Shown here: in pieces, positions 1 through 7,508 of the stretch
How the letters are laid out: every line of letters starts with the position of its first letter
Position numbering within the stretch: the first letter of the stretch is position 1
NCBI GenBank assembly: GCA_023400335.1
Contig: JAEXFF010000161.1
Location: 1 to 11,461 of the forward strand
Source of the DNA: Bacteroidota bacterium
Lineage (GTDB): Bacteria; Bacteroidota; Bacteroidia; Bacteroidales; Marinifilaceae
Length of the DNA: 11,461 bases
Direction: 5' to 3'
Program-made: the position numbers and the translations under genes
Notes under the pieces: generated by a model
Seen by the model: the letters and a program-made list of their open reading frames with translations, nothing else
Database searches by the model: none
What the model was told of the DNA's origin: nothing

Positions 1-1046
1 GAGGGGAAGTACAGCTGCCGGATGCAGCTCCATTCGAAGATATGAAACCAGAGATGAATACTTCTTTCGAAGCCGGAACAGAATGGAAGTTTTTTAAGAA
101 TCGCCTGAATTTCAGTTTTACCTGGTATATCAGTCATACCCGGAATCAGTTTTTTAAACTTCCTGCCAAAACCGGTGATACATACGCATACCGTTATGTA
201 AATGCCGGAAATATCAGGAACAAAGGGATAGAATTGAGTGTGGAGTCCTGGATTTTAAATAAGAAGGATTTCAGCTGGAGAACGGGGATAAATTATGCCA
301 TGAACCGGAATAAGGTATTGCGTTTACAGGAAGAACTTCCGGTATTTATATACGGGCCCTCCGGTTTTTCTTCCAGTTATGCCTTAAAACTGGTAAAAGG
401 CGGATCTTTCGGGGATATATACGGAAAAGCTTTCCTCCGGGATGAAAAAGGGGAGATTCTATATGAGACAGAGGGGGAAAAAGCTGGTTTGCCCAAAGTG
501 TACGGAGAGGGGAATACCGTTAAGGTCGGTAATGCTAATCCCCGTTATACCTTGGGATGGCAAAATACATGGAGCTGGAAAGGATTGTCACTGTATGTGC
601 TGTTGGATAGCCGGGTAGGAGGAAAGGTGCTGTCTCAGACTCAGGCTGATCTCGATATGTTCGGAGTGACGAAAGCTACGGCTAAAGACCGGGATAAAGG
701 ATATGTAGAGCTGGAAGGCAAGAGAATCCCTAAAGTAAAAGAATTTTACAAATTAGTCGTCGGAGGACGGGCCGGAGTTACGGAGTATTATATTTATGAT
801 GCTACCAACATTCGTTTGAGAGAACTTTCTTTGACCTATTCTTTGCCGGAGAAATGGATGGAAAAGACCGGTTGTTTCCGGAATGTTTATTTTTCAGTTA
901 TCGCCCGGAATTTATTTTTTATCTATAAAAAGGCTCCTTTCGATCCGGATTTGGTCCTTTCTACCGGAAATGACAATCAGGCGATCGATTCTTATGGAAT
1001 GCCTACTACCCGGAGTATAGGGTTTTATGTCCGTTGTACTTTTTAA
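1..1046 (+). CDS. SusC/RagA-family TonB-dependent outer-membrane transporter, C-terminal part (5' end outside window)
   Basis: The frame is open from position 3 to the TAA at 1044-1046, giving about 347 residues. SusC proteins are usually near 1000 residues, so this is only the C-terminal third. The segment reading KPEMNTSFEAGTEWKFF, followed by alternating aromatic strands (NFSFTWY), is the typical SusC barrel signature. The protein ends in RCTF, a terminal aromatic as expected for an outer-membrane beta-barrel. The internal ATG at 42 is not the start, because homologous sequence continues upstream of it. The family imports ligands captured by a SusD lipoprotein, driven by TonB. The plug, the TonB box and any carboxypeptidase-like domain lie outside the window. 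The susD partner follows after 4 nt. Substrate cannot be predicted; no enzyme gene accompanies the pair on the visible side. Confidence 0.93.
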   Translation, partial: GEVQLPDAAPFEDMKPEMNTSFEAGTEWKFFKNRLNFSFTWYISHTRNQFFKLPAKTGDTYAYRYVNAGNIRNKGIELSVESWILNKKDFSWRTGINYAMNRNKVLRLQEELPVFIYGPSGFSSSYALKLVKGGSFGDIYGKAFLRDEKGEILYETEGEKAGLPKVYGEGNTVKVGNANPRYTLGWQNTWSWKGLSLYVLLDSRVGGKVLSQTQADLDMFGVTKATAKDRDKGYVELEGKRIPKVKEFYKLVVGGRAGVTEYYIYDATNIRLRELSLTYSLPEKWMEKTGCFRNVYFSVIARNLFFIYKKAPFDPDLVLSTGNDNQAIDSYGMPTTRSIGFYVRCTF

Positions 1047-1050
1047 AAAT

Positions 1051-2670
1051 ATGTATAGGTTTTATTTATATATTATAATAAGCATTTGCGTAGCTTGTAC
1101 CGGAAGATTCCGGGAAATGAATCAGGATAAAGCCGGGATGACGGATGAAGATATGCGGATAGATTTCAATCAGCTGGGTTTTCCGTTGGGGACGATTCAG
1201 CAGGGTATTTATTTCAATTATGATTTTGGTAAAGGGAAAAACTGGCCTTATCAGATTATGCAAAATCTGAGTGCAGATATGTTTAGTGGGTATATGCACG
1301 ATTATAAACCGCTCAATGGAGGAAGCCACAATTCGGACTATAATCTGCAAGACGGTTGGAATGGTACATTTTGGGAAAATACCTATGCTTATATTTTCCC
1401 CCAGATCAAAAAACTGGAAGACAGCTGCCGGGATAGTTTTCCCGATTTTTATGCTGTTACAAAAATATTAAAAGTATTCCTTATGCATAGAGTGTCGGAT
1501 TATTATGGTCCTATTGTTTACACTCATTTCGGAGAAGGGGGAACTGCTTATAAACCTGATACGCAACAGGAAGCTTATTATGCTTTTTTCAGGGATCTGG
1601 ATACTGCCGTAAGTTTATTATCCTGTTATATAGCAGAAAATCCCGGGGAATGCCGGTTTGCCAAATTTGACCTGCTAACGGATGGAAGTTGTGAAAGTTG
1701 GATCAGAATGGCCAATTCTCTCCGGCTCCGCCTGGCCGTCCGCCTTTCCATGGCAGACCCTGAAAAGGCCCGTAAAGAATGTGAGAAAGCTTTGGAAAAT
1801 GAATATGGAGTATTGGAAAACCCCGGAGATGTAGTTGCTGTTTCTACCCGGGAAGGGTATACAAATCCTTTGGGAGAGATTAATAAAGTCTGGGGGGAAG
1901 CTTTCATGAATGCTTCCATGGAATCCATTTTGAACGGATATCAGGATCCCCGCCTTGAAAAATATTTCATTCCTTGTCCGGAGGATGTGATATTACCCGA
2001 TCACCTTGGAAAAGATTCCGTTGTTATTTCTCTGAAAGGACAATACAGGGGAATCCGGCAGGGAACTCTTTTTTCCCATACTTATTATGCTTCTCATTCC
2101 CGTTTATACGTAACTCAGTCGACAGCTCCGATTTTAATGACCGCTGCCGAAATGTGGTTTCTTCGGGCAGAAGCAGCTTTAAGGGGATGGTCGGAAGAGA
2201 GCGCAGAGGCTTGTTACAAAAAAGGGGTAAAAATTTCTTTTTCCCAATGGAGAGTACCGGATGCAGAGATTTATTTGGAAAGCGACAGAATAGGAGCTGA
2301 TTATGAAGATGTTTATACGCCTTCCAATAATATTGCAGCACGCTGCCTTGTTTCTCCCCGCTGGAAACCAGAGGATACTGCTGAAGTGAAATTGGAAAAA
2401 ATTATTACTCAAAAATGGATCGCTATTTTCCCCGAAGGCTGTGAAGCCTGGGCGGAACAAAGACGTACAGGATATCCTCGGCTTTTCCCTGTTAAATACA
2501 ATAATAGCAAAAATGCTTCTATCGATACGGAAATAATGATCCGGCGGTTGAATTTTCCGGTTAGCCTGCAGGATGCTGATCTTGGTTTGTATCAGGCCCT
2601 GTGTGCGGCTTTAGGGACAGAAGATGACGGAGGATCGCGTTTGTGGTGGGATACAGGGCGGAATTTTTAG
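1051..2670 (+). CDS. SusD/RagB-like nutrient-binding outer-membrane lipoprotein (SusD-like_2 type)
   Basis: This is the surface lipoprotein that caps the SusC transporter and captures its ligand. I place the start at ATG 1051 (539 residues): it gives a short signal peptide, MYRFYLYIIISICVAC, whose lipobox cysteine is residue 16. The in-frame ATG at 1027 lies inside the susC end and would add eight residues before the hydrophobic segment. Family marks are an early GYMHDYKP...NLQDGWNGTFWENTYAYIFPQIK segment, a central RMANSLRLRLAVRLSMADPEKA helix pair, and a late ILMTAAEMWFLRAEAAL helix. KIITQKWIAIFPEGCEAWAE and the C-terminal WWDTGRNF complete the set. This set is the SusD-like_2 group rather than classical starch-binding SusD. 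Length is normal for the group. It is almost certainly co-transcribed with susC. The ligand is unknown. Confidence 0.92.
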   Translation: MYRFYLYIIISICVACTGRFREMNQDKAGMTDEDMRIDFNQLGFPLGTIQQGIYFNYDFGKGKNWPYQIMQNLSADMFSGYMHDYKPLNGGSHNSDYNLQDGWNGTFWENTYAYIFPQIKKLEDSCRDSFPDFYAVTKILKVFLMHRVSDYYGPIVYTHFGEGGTAYKPDTQQEAYYAFFRDLDTAVSLLSCYIAENPGECRFAKFDLLTDGSCESWIRMANSLRLRLAVRLSMADPEKARKECEKALENEYGVLENPGDVVAVSTREGYTNPLGEINKVWGEAFMNASMESILNGYQDPRLEKYFIPCPEDVILPDHLGKDSVVISLKGQYRGIRQGTLFSHTYYASHSRLYVTQSTAPILMTAAEMWFLRAEAALRGWSEESAEACYKKGVKISFSQWRVPDAEIYLESDRIGADYEDVYTPSNNIAARCLVSPRWKPEDTAEVKLEKIITQKWIAIFPEGCEAWAEQRRTGYPRLFPVKYNNSKNASIDTEIMIRRLNFPVSLQDADLGLYQALCAALGTEDDGGSRLWWDTGRNF

Positions 2671-2821
2671 TTGAAAGATGTTAGACGTTCAAAGGCTCAA
2701 AGGTATAAGGGAGGGATGATTCAGGATAGTGGTATTTCCGGTTTGATTTCCGTTTATTGTAAGAGAAGAAAAGGGGCAGATGCGGAGGGGGAAAAGGTGT
2801 TGGCTATTTTTCTATAGAGGA
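2671..2821. other. Convergent intergenic spacer with a short tandem repeat
   Basis: This 151-nt gap separates the susD stop from the stop of the oppositely oriented WbqC-family gene. It contains a small direct repeat, TCAAAGG, at 2689-2695 and 2697-2703. A weak CTAT/ATAG hairpin lies at about 2804-2818. I see no convincing intrinsic terminator for either strand, and no ORF. Confidence 0.5.
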
Positions 2822-3442
2822 CTAAAGGTAATCAGAAGCTTCCGGACCCGTATTAAACAAGAGATCGAGTATACTTAAATTAGGCATAAAAGGAAATCGG
2901 TCGTTAAAGGTTTGAGTGTAAGGACGACCCCTGAAATCAGTATCCATTGCTTTCCGGCGACTCGGTTTAGGATGGATAATTTCCCGGTAATCACAGAAGC
3001 CGGTAGTGTCGGTTATATAATCAGGCGTGCTATGTATTTCCCTTTTTAAATCTAACAGAGAGAGAAAAGTCAGCAGTATTTGATTATTCAAATCCAGCAG
3101 GTATTTTTCCTGGTGTTCGAAAAAGCCGAGCAAGTCTTCAATATAATAATCGTAAAAAGGAGAATTTTTATAAGCTGATTCTATGCTTTTGAAATGTAAT
3201 TTTTGCCATTTACAGGAATAGTCGATCCGGGCTTCTTTTGTCAGAAATTTAATTTCTCCTGTTTTTCTTACCGGTACGACCAGGGGTATTGCTCCGTTAG
3301 CGGATTGAATTATACAGCGGTTCCGGTAACTTTGTTTTCCATAGTTTTCATATTGTTCAATACAAAGCTGTTCGTGCCGTTTTATTTCGGAAAAATATTG
3401 TATGGGCGGAAAATAGGCGGTGTTCAAAAGGAGTATACTCAT
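2822..3442 (-). CDS. WbqC-family protein
   Basis: A 206-residue protein that I recognise as the WbqC-like family (PF08889) from its N-terminus, ILLLNTAYFPPIQYFSEIKR. The next recognisable part is the stretch QSYRNRCIIQSANGAIPLVVPV, followed by a KEARIDYSCKWQKLHFKSIESAYKNSPFYDYY segment. FPFMPNLSILDLLFNTGPEA near the C-terminus is also typical. The family is named from an O-antigen cluster gene, but its biochemical role is not established. There is no signal peptide or membrane segment, so it is probably cytoplasmic. The ATG at 3442 lies 12 nt after the mutS2 stop, implying a mutS2-wbqC transcript. No strong Shine-Dalgarno is visible, which is common in this phylum. Length is close to the family norm and the gene looks intact. 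Confidence 0.88.
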   Translation of the reverse strand: MSILLLNTAYFPPIQYFSEIKRHEQLCIEQYENYGKQSYRNRCIIQSANGAIPLVVPVRKTGEIKFLTKEARIDYSCKWQKLHFKSIESAYKNSPFYDYYIEDLLGFFEHQEKYLLDLNNQILLTFLSLLDLKREIHSTPDYITDTTGFCDYREIIHPKPSRRKAMDTDFRGRPYTQTFNDRFPFMPNLSILDLLFNTGPEASDYL

Positions 3443-3454
3443 GTTACAATGGTT

Positions 3455-5923
3455 TTAAATATCCAGTTTAACGACGGTGATACCAGCACCTCCCAGTTGT
3501 ATTTGCTCGTCAGCGTATGAGCCGACAACAGGGTTTGTGCTTAAAAACTGGCGGATGATCTGCCTCAAGGCACCGGTACCTGTCCCGTGCAAAATACGCA
3601 GGTTTTTAGCATCGAGCATCACGGCTTCATCTATAAAGTCTGTTACTTTTTGCAAAGCTTCGTCTCCGCGCATTCCCCTGACATCGATTTCCGGTTTAAA
3701 CAAGAGTCGTTTTTGACTCATATTTTCTCTGAAATCCGGATAAACAGAAGGAGACAGGGTACGGGTCTGTTTTTTTACCTGATTGGCGGACACTTTTTGT
3801 AATTTGCCGGGGTTTACAGTTGTCCGGATATTCCCCAAAGCGATAGTCGCGCTTTTATCCTTTATTTCCAGAATTTCTCCGACTGCCTGATTGGGAAGTT
3901 TTACGAAATCTCCTTTCTGAAACCGGATTTCAGCTGAGGTGTCGGAAAGAACAGTTGAATTTTTCTTAGCCTCTCCTTTTTTTCTGTTTTCCCGTTTTTT
4001 GATTTTTTCTATTTTCCGTTTCAGGCGTTCTTCTTCCTCTTCTTCCTGAACTAATTTTTGTTTTTGGGCTTCCAGTTGCTCCCGGATTTTCCGGGTTTTT
4101 TCTTTGTCTGCCTGACTTTCTTTTATCTCCCGTATCGTGTTCTCGATCGTTTTATTGGCTTCTGTTAATAATTCATTTGCTTTTTCCTGTGCTTCTTTGA
4201 TGATTTCTTTCCGTAAACGGGAAGCTTCCTGGAGTTCGTGGCTGTATTTTTCGACTACTTCATCTAGCCGTTTTTCGTTTTCGTGAATTTTTCTCCGTTT
4301 TTCTTCCCAATACCGTTTATCCCGTGCTATGTCTTTCAAATGCTTGTCGTAATTGATATGTTCTTCCCCTACTTTAGAGGCAGCTTCTTCCAGGATATCT
4401 TTGGGAAGACCGATTTTTTGTGCGATTTCAAATGCAAAGGAGGAACCGGGTTTCCCGATTTCCAGTTGGAACAAAGGCATCATCCGGTGGTTGTCGTAAA
4501 GCATAGCTCCGTTTTCTATTCCCGGAGTAGCAGAAGCAAAATGTTTCAGATTGGTATAGTGAGTCGTAATTACCCCTTTGACGCGATGTTCATTTAGCGC
4601 GTGAAGGATTGCCTCAGCAATGGCGCCCCCTAACATGGGTTCTGTACCCGTTCCGAATTCATCGATCAAAATAAGGGTGTTGTTGTCTCCGTATTTTACG
4701 AAGTTTTTCATATTAATCAGATGGGAACTGTAAGTACTCAAGTCGTTTTCCAAAGACTGCTCATCTCCGATATCGATTAATATTTTTTTGAAGATACCAA
4801 ACCGGCTGGCTTCGCTTACCGGTACGGGTAACCCGCATTGAAACATATATTGCAGTAAACCGGCTGTCTGTAAGCATACCGATTTTCCTCCGGCATTCGG
4901 ACCGGAAATCAGGATAATACGTTGTTCTTCGTTGATTTCGATCCGGAGAGGAACCAGCGTTTTGTCCGTATTTTTGAATGCCAGGTATAAAAGGGGATGT
5001 CTGGCTTCATACCAGAGCATTTCCGGCTCAGCGGTAAAAACCGGATGAATAGCATTGATTTCTATGCCGAACAGGGCTTTTGCTTTTACGTAATCTACGA
5101 AAGCTAAGAAAGCATAAGCGGGAATAAGGTCGTCGATATAGGGGCGGATATCGTCTGCAAATTTTCGTAAGATGCGGGTGATTTCCCTTTTTTCTTCCAA
5201 TTGCAATTCCCTTATTTCATTGTTGGTCTCGATGATTTCAGTCGGTTCGATATAAGAGGTTTTTCCCGTAGCCGACTCGTCGTGTACGATTCCGTTAATC
5301 CGGCGTTTGTAGGCAGCCGGTACCGGGATCACCATACGTCCGTCCCGGATCGCGATGGCAGCGTCTTTTTCTGCCCACCCCTCTGTTTGAGCGTCCTGCA
5401 ATAAGGCTTGCATACGGCGGGAAATACCGGATTGCTTTTTTAATAGTTGACGCCGTATTTCCCCCAGTTCGGAAGAAGCATTGTCTTTTATGGTTCCGTG
5501 TTTGGAGACGATTGAATCTAAACGTTGTAATACATAGGGGAAAAGTTGTATCTGTCCCGCTTTGGAAGTCAGTATCGGATAAATTTCCGTTTTCCCCTGG
5601 AAAAAGCGGATAATCGCATGCAGGGATTCCAGGGAATTTTTTAATGCAATTAATTCAGGAATATCCAGAAACAGTCCTTCTATCCGTATTTTTGATAAAA
5701 AAGGACGGGCATCCGTATAATGATTGTCCGGAAATTCTTCTTCCCGCATGATCTGCATAAATTCAGCAGTTTCTTTTTGTGCCTCCTCGATCTGTTCTTT
5801 ATTATCGGAAAAGCACATCTGTTCCACCAAAGCTTTACCCATTTCACTTCGGCAATTCCGGCTGATAAGATGCCGTATTTTATCGAATTTTATTTTACTT
5901 TCAAAATTATCCGGATATATCAC
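3455..5923 (-). CDS. mutS2: MutS2 family ATPase / Smr-domain endonuclease
   Basis: An 822-residue, complete MutS2. Core and clamp helices occupy about residues 1-300. The ABC-type ATPase follows with Walker A GPNAGGKS at 341-348, the signature region SLENDLSTYSSHL at 390-402, Walker B TLILIDEFGTGTEP at 416-429 and the switch histidine in TTHYTNLK (H455). A long charged coiled coil spans about 515-650, and a small beta-rich domain about 665-712. The C-terminal Smr nuclease domain (about 745-822) carries IDVRG at 746-750 and HGTGTG at 779-784. MutS2 lacks the mismatch-recognition domain of MutS. In other bacteria it has been linked to suppression of recombination and to splitting of collided ribosomes (the RqcU role in Bacillus). 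The start is GTG: it gives the MIYPDNFE opening typical of Bacteroidetes MutS2 and follows an AGAGGAAGAGGAA purine tract. The gene leads an operon with the WbqC-family gene. Confidence 0.96.
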   Translation of the reverse strand: MIYPDNFESKIKFDKIRHLISRNCRSEMGKALVEQMCFSDNKEQIEEAQKETAEFMQIMREEEFPDNHYTDARPFLSKIRIEGLFLDIPELIALKNSLESLHAIIRFFQGKTEIYPILTSKAGQIQLFPYVLQRLDSIVSKHGTIKDNASSELGEIRRQLLKKQSGISRRMQALLQDAQTEGWAEKDAAIAIRDGRMVIPVPAAYKRRINGIVHDESATGKTSYIEPTEIIETNNEIRELQLEEKREITRILRKFADDIRPYIDDLIPAYAFLAFVDYVKAKALFGIEINAIHPVFTAEPEMLWYEARHPLLYLAFKNTDKTLVPLRIEINEEQRIILISGPNAGGKSVCLQTAGLLQYMFQCGLPVPVSEASRFGIFKKILIDIGDEQSLENDLSTYSSHLINMKNFVKYGDNNTLILIDEFGTGTEPMLGGAIAEAILHALNEHRVKGVITTHYTNLKHFASATPGIENGAMLYDNHRMMPLFQLEIGKPGSSFAFEIAQKIGLPKDILEEAASKVGEEHINYDKHLKDIARDKRYWEEKRRKIHENEKRLDEVVEKYSHELQEASRLRKEIIKEAQEKANELLTEANKTIENTIREIKESQADKEKTRKIREQLEAQKQKLVQEEEEEERLKRKIEKIKKRENRKKGEAKKNSTVLSDTSAEIRFQKGDFVKLPNQAVGEILEIKDKSATIALGNIRTTVNPGKLQKVSANQVKKQTRTLSPSVYPDFRENMSQKRLLFKPEIDVRGMRGDEALQKVTDFIDEAVMLDAKNLRILHGTGTGALRQIIRQFLSTNPVVGSYADEQIQLGGAGITVVKLDI

Positions 5924-5951
5924 TTCCTCTTCCTCTTTTAAATTTGAATTA

Positions 5952-5982
5952 CAAAAATAAAGAGAAAACGGCTAATGTCGAA
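5952..5982 (-). promoter_or_regulatory. Probable mutS2 promoter (Bacteroidetes sigma type)
   Basis: On the minus strand, TATTTTTG (5952-5959) matches the -7 consensus TAnnTTTG exactly. Nineteen nucleotides upstream lies TTCG (5979-5982), one mismatch from the -33 box TTTG. Initiation a few bases downstream would leave a leader of roughly 20 nt containing the purine-rich ribosome-binding tract before the GTG start of mutS2. Confidence 0.5.
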
Positions 5983-6012
5983 AATCCTGCTCAATTAATT
6001 CTGTGAATTTGT

Positions 6013-6024
6013 TGTTTTAAAACA
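6013..6024. repeat. 12-bp perfect palindrome TGTTTTAAAACA
   Basis: A perfect 12-bp inverted repeat without spacer. It lies between the mutS2 promoter and the plus-strand promoter at 6094. It could be an operator for a dimeric regulator, but it is AT-rich and short enough to arise by chance. Confidence 0.35.
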
Positions 6025-6037
6025 GTAAGGCTCATTT

Positions 6038-6056
6038 TTAGGAAGGTTTTTCCTAA
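6038..6056. repeat. Inverted repeat TTAGGAA-N5-TTCCTAA
   Basis: Seven-base perfect arms (6038-6044 and 6050-6056) surround a GGTTT centre, about 38 bp upstream of the -33 box at 6094. Neither strand shows a T-run after the stem, so it does not read as a terminator. Geometry and position fit a protein-binding site, but this is inference only. Confidence 0.4.
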
Positions 6057-6093
6057 TCGGACAATTATTTCTGGAAATACCGGTTTTCATTCT

Positions 6094-6123
6094 TTTGTTG
6101 TAAATTAAAATATCTTAACTTTG
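6094..6123 (+). promoter_or_regulatory. Bacteroidetes-type promoter, plus strand
   Basis: TTTG (6094-6097), an 18-nt spacer, then TAACTTTG (6116-6123). This matches the -33 TTTG / -7 TAnnTTTG consensus, with a spacer one nucleotide off the usual length. Transcription would start near 6130. The first sizeable gene begins 440 nt further on, and a terminator lies in between, so the promoter may serve a noncoding RNA or an attenuated leader. Confidence 0.6.
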
Positions 6124-6162
6124 GAAATCCGACTGGAAGAAAACTTGAGGAGTTTGCATACA

Positions 6163-6200
6163 GGCCCGGAGGATTAAAATGGAATAGAAAGGTCCGGGCC
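6163..6200 (+). other. GC-rich RNA hairpin
   Basis: GGCCCGGA (6163-6170) and TCCGGGCC (6193-6200) are perfect complements, with a 22-nt AT-rich loop. It stands out in an otherwise AT-rich intergenic region, begins about 33 nt after the expected transcription start, and is not followed by a T-run. It is therefore a structured element rather than a terminator. Confidence 0.5.
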
Positions 6201-6433
6201 GGTTGAAAGGGAAGGAAGGTTTGAAGGTCAAGGTTTTCCTTTATATATAATTTACTGAGGAAAAAGTAAGTTTGTTCGGCTCAGGGATACAGTAATTTAA
6301 AATAAAGGCTATAAAATTTATCGGATAAACAACTGATTGAAGTCGTTTCATAAATAAGTGGACCGGGAAATTTCAGGGAGATGTGAATAGAATTACTCGA
6401 TTTCTGTCCCGAATAGTATGTTGGAGGTAAAAG

Positions 6434-6462
6434 AGGGGAAAAATCCCCCTGTTTTTCTTTTT
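6434..6462 (+). terminator. Probable intrinsic terminator
   Basis: A short G/C stem, GGGGA (6435-6439) with TCCCC (6444-6448) around an AAAA loop, is followed by GTTTTTCTTTTT ending at 6462. The stem is only 5 bp but very G/C-rich, and the T-tract is long. It lies about 100 nt upstream of the first fimbrillin gene and after the promoter at 6094, so it would end or attenuate that transcript. Confidence 0.55.
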
Positions 6463-6498
6463 AACACAATTCTTCCTTATTTATCGTAACAAAATCTC

Positions 6499-6506
6499 TA
6501 AGTTTG
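6499..6506 (+). promoter_or_regulatory. Possible proximal promoter (-7 box) of the fimbrillin operon
   Basis: TAAGTTTG matches TAnnTTTG exactly and lies 59 nt before the ATG at 6566, just after the terminator at 6434-6462. No TTTG is present at the usual -33 position (the bases there are CTTA). The site is either weak or activator-dependent. Confidence 0.4.
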
Positions 6507-6565
6507 TCATAATACAGATAGAAAATGCAATTTTATTTCTTAAAAAATAATTTTAATCAAAGAGT

Positions 6566-7489
6566 ATGAAACAAAAGCTGAAAAACAAATGGGGAGTTAC
6601 TTTGTTTTTGGTTGGCACTTTACTTCTTGGCGCTTGCAGCGAGGAAAGTAGTGTAACGGAAGACCCCTCTCAACCGTTGATGCAAGTCGTGACAAACGGG
6701 ATCGAAACCCGCGCCGGCGTGGAAACCCAATTTGCCACGGGAGACGCGATCGGAATTTATGTCGTTAACCGGAAAACGGAGAATATACCAGCTTCACTTG
6801 CCGGATTGACAGGGAACTGGTTGGATAATATAAAAGTGACACTGGGAGCTGACGGGAACTGGGATGGCAATTCCCTCTTAACCTGGAAAGATAAGAATAC
6901 AATAGTGGATGCCTATGCTTATTATCCCTGGAAAACGACTCCCGGCAATGCAGATATAACTGCCTGGCCGGTGGAAGTATCTGCGGACCAGAGTCAGGCA
7001 AGTGCTATCCGGGGGAGCGATTTTCTATGGGCCAAAACCAACGGGGTTTCCTTTGCCACTGACGAAGGTCGCCTGACATTGAGATTTAAACATTGTTTTG
7101 CAAAACTCAATATCCGTATTACAGGAAACGGAATCACCAATGGGGCTCAGATTGTTTCTATGGAAATCAGCAGATTGAAAACAGCGGCTACATTTAATAT
7201 GAATACCGGAGAAATAAACGGGGTTACAGGAGAGGCGCAACTCATTATCCCTTATTATACTTCCGGTGTAAAAAATACAGCAGAAGTAATTCTGATTCCA
7301 CAATCGGTGGAAGCGGGAGAATTATTGTCTGTTACTATTCAGGATCAGCAAAATAAAAGATTATTTAAATATAATTTGAAGGAAACTGCCGTTTTTAAAG
7401 CGGGGGAGGAATACAATCTTCAGATGGAGTATACGACTGAAAATGGCTTAAAATCTACTTTTTTATCAAAAGGTAGTGAGGTGAAATAA
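6566..7489 (+). CDS. Fimbrillin family (Mfa-like) lipoprotein, first of cassette
   Basis: A 307-residue precursor. The signal peptide ends in a clear lipobox, LLGAC, with C24 as the lipid-anchored residue. After a short acidic linker comes NGIETRAG (R49), the position where type V pilin precursors are cut by Arg-specific proteases. The body has the Mfa_like_1 pattern: FATGDAIGIYVVNR, WKDKNTIVDAYAYYPW (to residue 122), DQSQ...SDFLWA (152-156), LRFKHCFAKLNI, LKTAATFNMNTGEI and VILIPQSV. In known type V pili such subunits polymerise by beta-strand exchange after cleavage, forming surface fibres. Unlike its two neighbours it lacks a C-terminal SDW motif and ends in a polar tail. It is 19 nt upstream of a close paralogue and probably co-transcribed with it. 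Assignment to the superfamily is firm; whether it is a stalk or an anchor subunit is inference. Confidence 0.88.
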   Translation: MKQKLKNKWGVTLFLVGTLLLGACSEESSVTEDPSQPLMQVVTNGIETRAGVETQFATGDAIGIYVVNRKTENIPASLAGLTGNWLDNIKVTLGADGNWDGNSLLTWKDKNTIVDAYAYYPWKTTPGNADITAWPVEVSADQSQASAIRGSDFLWAKTNGVSFATDEGRLTLRFKHCFAKLNIRITGNGITNGAQIVSMEISRLKTAATFNMNTGEINGVTGEAQLIIPYYTSGVKNTAEVILIPQSVEAGELLSVTIQDQQNKRLFKYNLKETAVFKAGEEYNLQMEYTTENGLKSTFLSKGSEVK

Positions 7490-7508
7490 CAAACTGATAA
7501 AAAAAGAT

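Larger units (their letters stand above)
6130..6462 (+). ncRNA. Candidate untranslated RNA or attenuated leader upstream of the fimbrillin cassette
   Basis: Inferred from a promoter at 6094-6123 and an intrinsic terminator at 6434-6462, with no usable reading frame between them. The 5' part holds a perfect 8-bp GC-rich stem (GGCCCGGA 6163-6170 with TCCGGGCC 6193-6200, 22-nt loop). I compared it by eye with RNase P RNA, tmRNA, SRP RNA and 6S RNA and do not recognise any. The exact start and end are estimates. It could equally be a long 5' leader of the fimbrillin operon. Confidence 0.3.
5924..6565. other. 642-nt divergent intergenic region without genes
   Basis: This region lies between divergently transcribed mutS2 and the fimbrillin cassette. 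I find no coding frame of note: the ATGs at 6180 and 6381 meet stops within three codons, and the one at 6418 ends after 23 codons. It holds the mutS2 promoter and two palindromes (6013-6024 and 6038-6056). A good plus-strand promoter lies at 6094-6123, with a GC-rich hairpin at 6163-6200 downstream. A second, weaker hairpin (6212-6221 with 6232-6241, including GU pairs) comes before an AU-rich run. An intrinsic terminator at 6434-6462 and a last -7 box at 6499-6506 complete the list. An extra TAAGTTTG at 6267-6274 lacks a matching -33 box. Confidence 0.7.

Noticed and set aside
1027..1050. Start of the susD gene at ATG 1027
   Set aside because: It overlaps the end of susC and would place eight extra residues before the signal peptide. 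ATG 1051 gives a clean lipoprotein signal.
6130..6462. RNase P RNA, suggested by GAAAGGTCCGGGCC near 6187-6200
   Set aside because: The similarity to the conserved RNase P 5' motif is partial, and I cannot find the other conserved blocks (AGGGTGAAA, ACAGAA) in the interval.
6418..6489. A 23-codon ORF before the fimbrillin cassette
   Set aside because: It runs through the hairpin and T-tract of the terminator and has no recognisable peptide features.
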